Source of the DNA: JBOFHT01 sp051649785
GTDB taxonomy: Archaea; Methanobacteriota; Methanobacteria; Methanobacteriales; Methanobacteriaceae
Direction: 5' to 3'
Assembly (NCBI GenBank): GCA_051649785.1
Contig: JBOFHT010000060.1
Location: 1 to 35,299 of the forward strand
DNA length: 35,299 nucleotides
Shown: piece by piece, positions 32,155-35,299 of the stretch
How the letters are laid out: the number at the start of each line of letters is the position of its first letter
Position numbering within the stretch: the first letter of the stretch is position 1
Translations under genes and position numbers: made by a program
The notes under the pieces: model-generated
Told to the model about the DNA's origin: nothing
Database searches by the model: none
Seen by the model: only the letters and a program-made list of their open reading frames with translations

Positions 32155-33711
32155 CTAGCTATTTAGAACTATATTTTCAATTTCAGTAATATTGGCATTT
32201 GTTTTAATGCCAAGAGGATTGAAATGAGTTTTAGTAGCTATGAAACCTGAATTAGCTAGATTTTTCATAACTTTGTCAAATTTAGGAGCACTAATTTTAA
32301 GCTTCTTACAGATTTTGTGAAGCTCATAAAAAGTAATAGGTGCTTCACTTTCAGCTAAACAGGTTTCAAGTAGTTTAGTAGCTTTTTTAGATGTGTTTAT
32401 TTTAATAATGTTATTAACAGTACTATTTGAATTATTTAATCTGTTTTTGGTAGAAATGTCTTTAGAATTAGTATTGCGGTTACTATTAGTGCTATTAATA
32501 TTAGTGGTAGTAGTAATAGTATTAATATTATCTTCAGTGGCCATAATAGTATTCGTATTGGTAGAAATATCAGTTTTATTGGCCATGTTAGTAGTTTTAG
32601 TAGCATTTGTGTCATCTCCAGTCTTATTTATATTATTATTAGTATTAATTATCTTATTATTATCCTTAATATTATTATTTTTATTAATATCATTAATATT
32701 ATTTTTATTATCCGTATCAATTTTATCAAGCATAGCTGTAATAAAGTTCTTATTCTGGATTAAACCTAACCATAATGGACCTATGCTAATTAAATTATCA
32801 CTACAAATGGGGCAACTATTAGCTACGGGATTAGCAATTCCATAGCTAGTTTCACGGTAAAGGCACTTTTTACAGTGTCCAATATAACCTATGTTATTAA
32901 GAGAATTATCTGTGGCAGCTGAACCTTTTTTTATTCTAAGATAAAGACGCATATAATGTTCACTGCTGTGGGAAAATAAAACTTCCATGTATTTTTTGTA
33001 TTTAGCTAGTGTTAATGCTACAAATCCACCTAAAATCCTTATTCCATTTTCATGACAGTACTCTGTTTTAAGTGGTTTTGCATTATATTTTCTAATACAC
33101 GGCTCTTTATAGGTTCCACATAATGCAGAAGTGTCAGTAGCTGTAATACAAAGTAGGGAATCTTTTTTTAATGAGTAAGCAGCTGAATCAGTAAAATATG
33201 ATGGAGTTCCAAATGGATCTATGTCAATAACATCAAATTTTCCCCTATTTTCACGTAAAGTGATATTGGCATCATTTTGGAATGTAGTAATCTCCACATT
33301 GTTGGTAATAGCATTTTTTTTAGTAAATTCAATGGCAAGTGAGCTAATATCATTAACAGCTACTTCTTCAACACCATTAATTTCATTTTTGTAGCGAATC
33401 CCACGAATCCCACTACCTCCAAATACATCGCAAATATGAATATCTCGAGCTAGTTCTTCTTGAAATGTTTGAATAGCTAAAATAGAAAGGTCTCGATTTA
33501 ATTCCATTACTGGATTGTAGAATACTGGTGCTTTTGAAGAAACTTTATCAAATTCTGGAATTATTATTTTTGTTAATCCTTCACAAATTTCTTTTTCTGT
33601 GTAGTGGTCTAAATCTTCATTAAAAGTATTATTACTATTAAAATTACTATTATTATTATTATTATTATTTTTACTTATTTCACTAAGGGTATTGTTTTGG
33701 GACTCTTTCAT
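32155..33711 (-). CDS. trm1: tRNA (guanine26-N2)-dimethyltransferase Trm1
   Basis: SAM-dependent enzyme that dimethylates G26 of tRNA. Signatures are EGLTKIIIPEF, PVFYNPVMELNRDLSI, the SAM site ICDVFGGSGIRGIRY, DVIDIDPFGTPSYFTDSAAY and CGTYKEPCIRKYNAKPLKTE. A zinc-type CKKC...CPIC pair is followed by IGPLWLGLIQNKNF. The C-terminal domain (KATKLLETCLAESEAPITFY to HFNPLGIKTNAN) is intact. Between them sits a 110-residue Asn/Thr-rich insertion (32389-32718) replacing a short linker, and the N-terminus is also Asn-rich. ATG 33711 is used; the frame extends three codons to GTG 33720 and GGTG lies close by, so either start is possible. Confidence 0.93.
   Translation of the reverse strand: MKESQNNTLSEISKNNNNNNNSNFNSNNTFNEDLDHYTEKEICEGLTKIIIPEFDKVSSKAPVFYNPVMELNRDLSILAIQTFQEELARDIHICDVFGGSGIRGIRYKNEINGVEEVAVNDISSLAIEFTKKNAITNNVEITTFQNDANITLRENRGKFDVIDIDPFGTPSYFTDSAAYSLKKDSLLCITATDTSALCGTYKEPCIRKYNAKPLKTEYCHENGIRILGGFVALTLAKYKKYMEVLFSHSSEHYMRLYLRIKKGSAATDNSLNNIGYIGHCKKCLYRETSYGIANPVANSCPICSDNLISIGPLWLGLIQNKNFITAMLDKIDTDNKNNINDINKNNNIKDNNKIINTNNNINKTGDDTNATKTTNMANKTDISTNTNTIMATEDNINTITTTTNINSTNSNRNTNSKDISTKNRLNNSNSTVNNIIKINTSKKATKLLETCLAESEAPITFYELHKICKKLKISAPKFDKVMKNLANSGFIATKTHFNPLGIKTNANITEIENIVLNS
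32389..32718 (-). repeat. low-complexity Asn/Thr-rich coding insertion in trm1
   Basis: Encodes about 110 residues with 35 Asn and 22 Thr, in AT-rich near-trinucleotide repeats (AAT, AAC, ACT, ATT codons). It lies on the domain boundary between the catalytic and C-terminal domains, so a flexible linker is expected. Confidence 0.75.
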
Positions 33712-34175
33712 TGGCACCACAATTTAAATAATTTACATAATTTATATATAAAAATTATCAATGTAGAAATTATCTTATAAAATTATCATATAAATCTGCT
33801 AATTAAAATTTATAATCTTAATTATAAACTACTTTTAATAATAATACTAATAATATATATTTTTTCTAGTAATTAAATATGATGTTAAATAGTGAATTAT
33901 GATACACCTATATTACATTTTAAAAGCTTTTCACTGTTTATTAGTTTATTTTTTTTAAATTGAAATAGTCAATGTGATTAATAATAGTTAATATGATTGA
34001 AGTAATGTATTAAATCCTAATTTGATTAAATAACTATATATTTGTTATTAATTTTACATATATGCCTATTTATCTAGTTATTCCAATAATTTATATAGTA
34101 GTATGCATATATTATATATTGTTTAATTGACTTTTTATCAATTGGTTAATTTATAGAATGAAATGGAGGCATAAA
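33712..34175. other. 464 bp intergenic region between divergent genes
   Basis: No coding frame. A TATA-like TTTATATAGT (34090-34099) and a TATGCATATA stretch precede the plus-strand secreted-protein gene. The promoter of trm1 on the minus strand is not distinct from background. Confidence 0.4.
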
Positions 34176-35057
34176 TTGAAAATTAACAAAAAAATCTCAA
34201 TCCTTATCTTATTACTGATTTCATTAGTTATACTATGTTCAATACCTGCTACTTTTGCAGCTGCAAATAATTCAGCAAGTAATGGCTTCTTTAATGATAA
34301 AAATGAGAATTATGCAGGGATTAGTGTAAATAAAAACATTTTCACTATTGAAAAGACGAAAATACCTGTAAAGTATAATGCTTATAAAAATAAAACTTTT
34401 CAAATTTCTAAAAGAGGTACTATTAATTATAAAGCTATAGTAAATCCTAAGGGTAATCTAATTTATAACTTAGCAGGAATTAAAGTTAAAAAAGCATATA
34501 TTGATTTTGGTGATGGCACTAAAAAGAAAAGCACTGGATGGATAGCCCATACTTACAAAAAAACAGGATGGTATATAATTAAAGTTACTATTAGTGATGC
34601 TACATTTAATAGCAGTGAAAATTATATAATTACTGGTGTTAAATCAAATGGTACAGTTACAAATGTTACAAAAGAATATCTTGTTTATGTATCTAACAAA
34701 GCACAACTTAGTACGACTGGAATTACCAGGTATTCGAATAGTGTTAAAGAGCTTAAAAAGGGTAATATTAACTTTTTAGTTATTAAAGTAACTAATATTG
34801 GAGCTAAAAGTTCTAAAGCTACTAAATTAAAAATATGGTATGAAAAGAAGAATAGTGTTGGGAAAATAGATCCTAACTTAAAGAAATTCACAAAAACTGC
34901 TCTAATTAAAGCATTAAAACCGGGCAAATCAACTAGTGTACGTGTATACTTCAGCATACCTAAAAAATATGCAAAAATTGTCAAAAATATAAAACTCGAT
35001 TATTTAAATAAAGTAAATCAGATTAATAAAGCTGATAATTTATATAGGTTTTTGTAA
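34176..35057 (+). CDS. secreted protein with PKD-like and CARDB-like domains
   Basis: A 293-residue exported protein. The signal peptide is KINKKISILILLLISLVILC, ending near ATFAA. A PKD-like domain follows, with KAYIDFGDGTKKKSTGW, AHTYKKTGWYIIKVTISD (about residues 105-145). After it comes a CARDB-like beta-sandwich (INFLVIKVTNIGAKSSKATK to SVRVYFSIPKKYAKIVKN). Such domains mediate surface contacts in archaea. No anchor is visible, so it is secreted or bound non-covalently. The frame opens at ATG 34158, but GGAGG (34165-34169) lies 6 nt before TTG 34176, making TTG the likely start. It has its own upstream promoter. Confidence 0.82.
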   Translation: MKINKKISILILLLISLVILCSIPATFAAANNSASNGFFNDKNENYAGISVNKNIFTIEKTKIPVKYNAYKNKTFQISKRGTINYKAIVNPKGNLIYNLAGIKVKKAYIDFGDGTKKKSTGWIAHTYKKTGWYIIKVTISDATFNSSENYIITGVKSNGTVTNVTKEYLVYVSNKAQLSTTGITRYSNSVKELKKGNINFLVIKVTNIGAKSSKATKLKIWYEKKNSVGKIDPNLKKFTKTALIKALKPGKSTSVRVYFSIPKKYAKIVKNIKLDYLNKVNQINKADNLYRFL

Positions 35058-35299
35058 ATAAACTTTTTTAGTAATAGGTTTAGAAATATTTATTTTATTT
35101 CCAAATCTTTCTTTTTCCATATTATTTTCTTTCCTTTCTTTTTTTATCTTAAACTATTTTCATGATTTTTCAGGTTTATTCAATAATTTTTAATAATATT
35201 TATAATATTATTATTAATAGTTAGTTAATTAGGATATTAATGGAAACTTAGATTAATATTCGGAATTTATTTATATTACAATAAACATATCTTATGTTT
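35058..35299. other. AT-rich tail of the window with T/C-rich terminator tract
   Basis: A T-rich run (35064-35070) and a pyrimidine-rich tract (about 35100-35150) follow the secreted-protein gene and probably end its transcript. No gene is visible up to the window edge. Confidence 0.45.

Noticed and set aside
32393..32845. 150-codon plus-strand frame rich in Leu/Val, looking like a membrane protein
   Set aside because: It is the complement of the Asn/Thr-rich trm1 insertion; AAT/ATT repeats read backwards give Ile/Leu/Val runs.

Overview
The window reads as chromosome of a very AT-rich methanogenic archaeon of the Methanobacteriales, most likely Methanobrevibacter-like. Three things point there: coenzyme M, F420 and methanopterin biosynthesis genes (comCDE, cofG, mptA); a family B DNA polymerase that stops just after the DTD motif, as in the split polymerase of that order; and a large GGAI-repeat adhesin-like surface protein. 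Archaeal housekeeping genes (proteasome beta, FttA/aCPSF1, Trm1, Taw2-like) agree. No rRNA, tRNA or CRISPR array was seen.

Layout. 1-2291: 3' part of an adhesin-like protein. 3030-7386: psmB, fttA, purM on the plus strand. 7542-9746: comC-comD-comE, the coenzyme M branch. 10104-11997: a small anchored surface protein and a membrane acyltransferase. 12456-14401 (minus): MarR regulator, DUF2156 protein and GNAT acetyltransferase, with paired palindromes at the promoter. 14594-16749 (minus): a SWIM zinc-finger protein and a CcbP-like protein. 16822-17296: a RelB/RelE-type toxin-antitoxin pair, convergent with polB1 (17333-19270). 19464-22473 (minus): AI-2E family permease, pyrK and pyrD. 22744-23559: Taw2-like tRNA enzyme. 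23581-24810: a small accessory island with a candidate non-coding RNA, a broken DUF3800 gene carrying a twin-hairpin insertion, and inverted-repeat elements on both sides. 24904-28649 (minus): mptA, an unknown gene, a P1-type peptidase and cofG in one tight cluster. 28934-29413: Lrp/AsnC regulator. 29977-31949: two DUF4013 membrane paralogues. 32155-33711: trm1 with a large Asn/Thr-rich insertion. 34176-35057: a secreted PKD/CARDB-like protein.

Three themes run through the window. (1) Short non-coding elements ending in TGTCAA...TTGACA (about 110-120 bp, MITE-like) recur in intergenic regions. (2) Several housekeeping enzymes (Trm1, PolB1, CofG, PyrD, Taw2, P1 peptidase) carry Asn-rich low-complexity segments that look like in-frame AT-rich trinucleotide expansions. 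(3) Many true starts sit a few codons inside the longest open frame, behind a clear GGAGG/GGTG ribosome binding site; starts here were placed on that basis. The most novel-looking item is the short structured RNA candidate at about 23770-23835.
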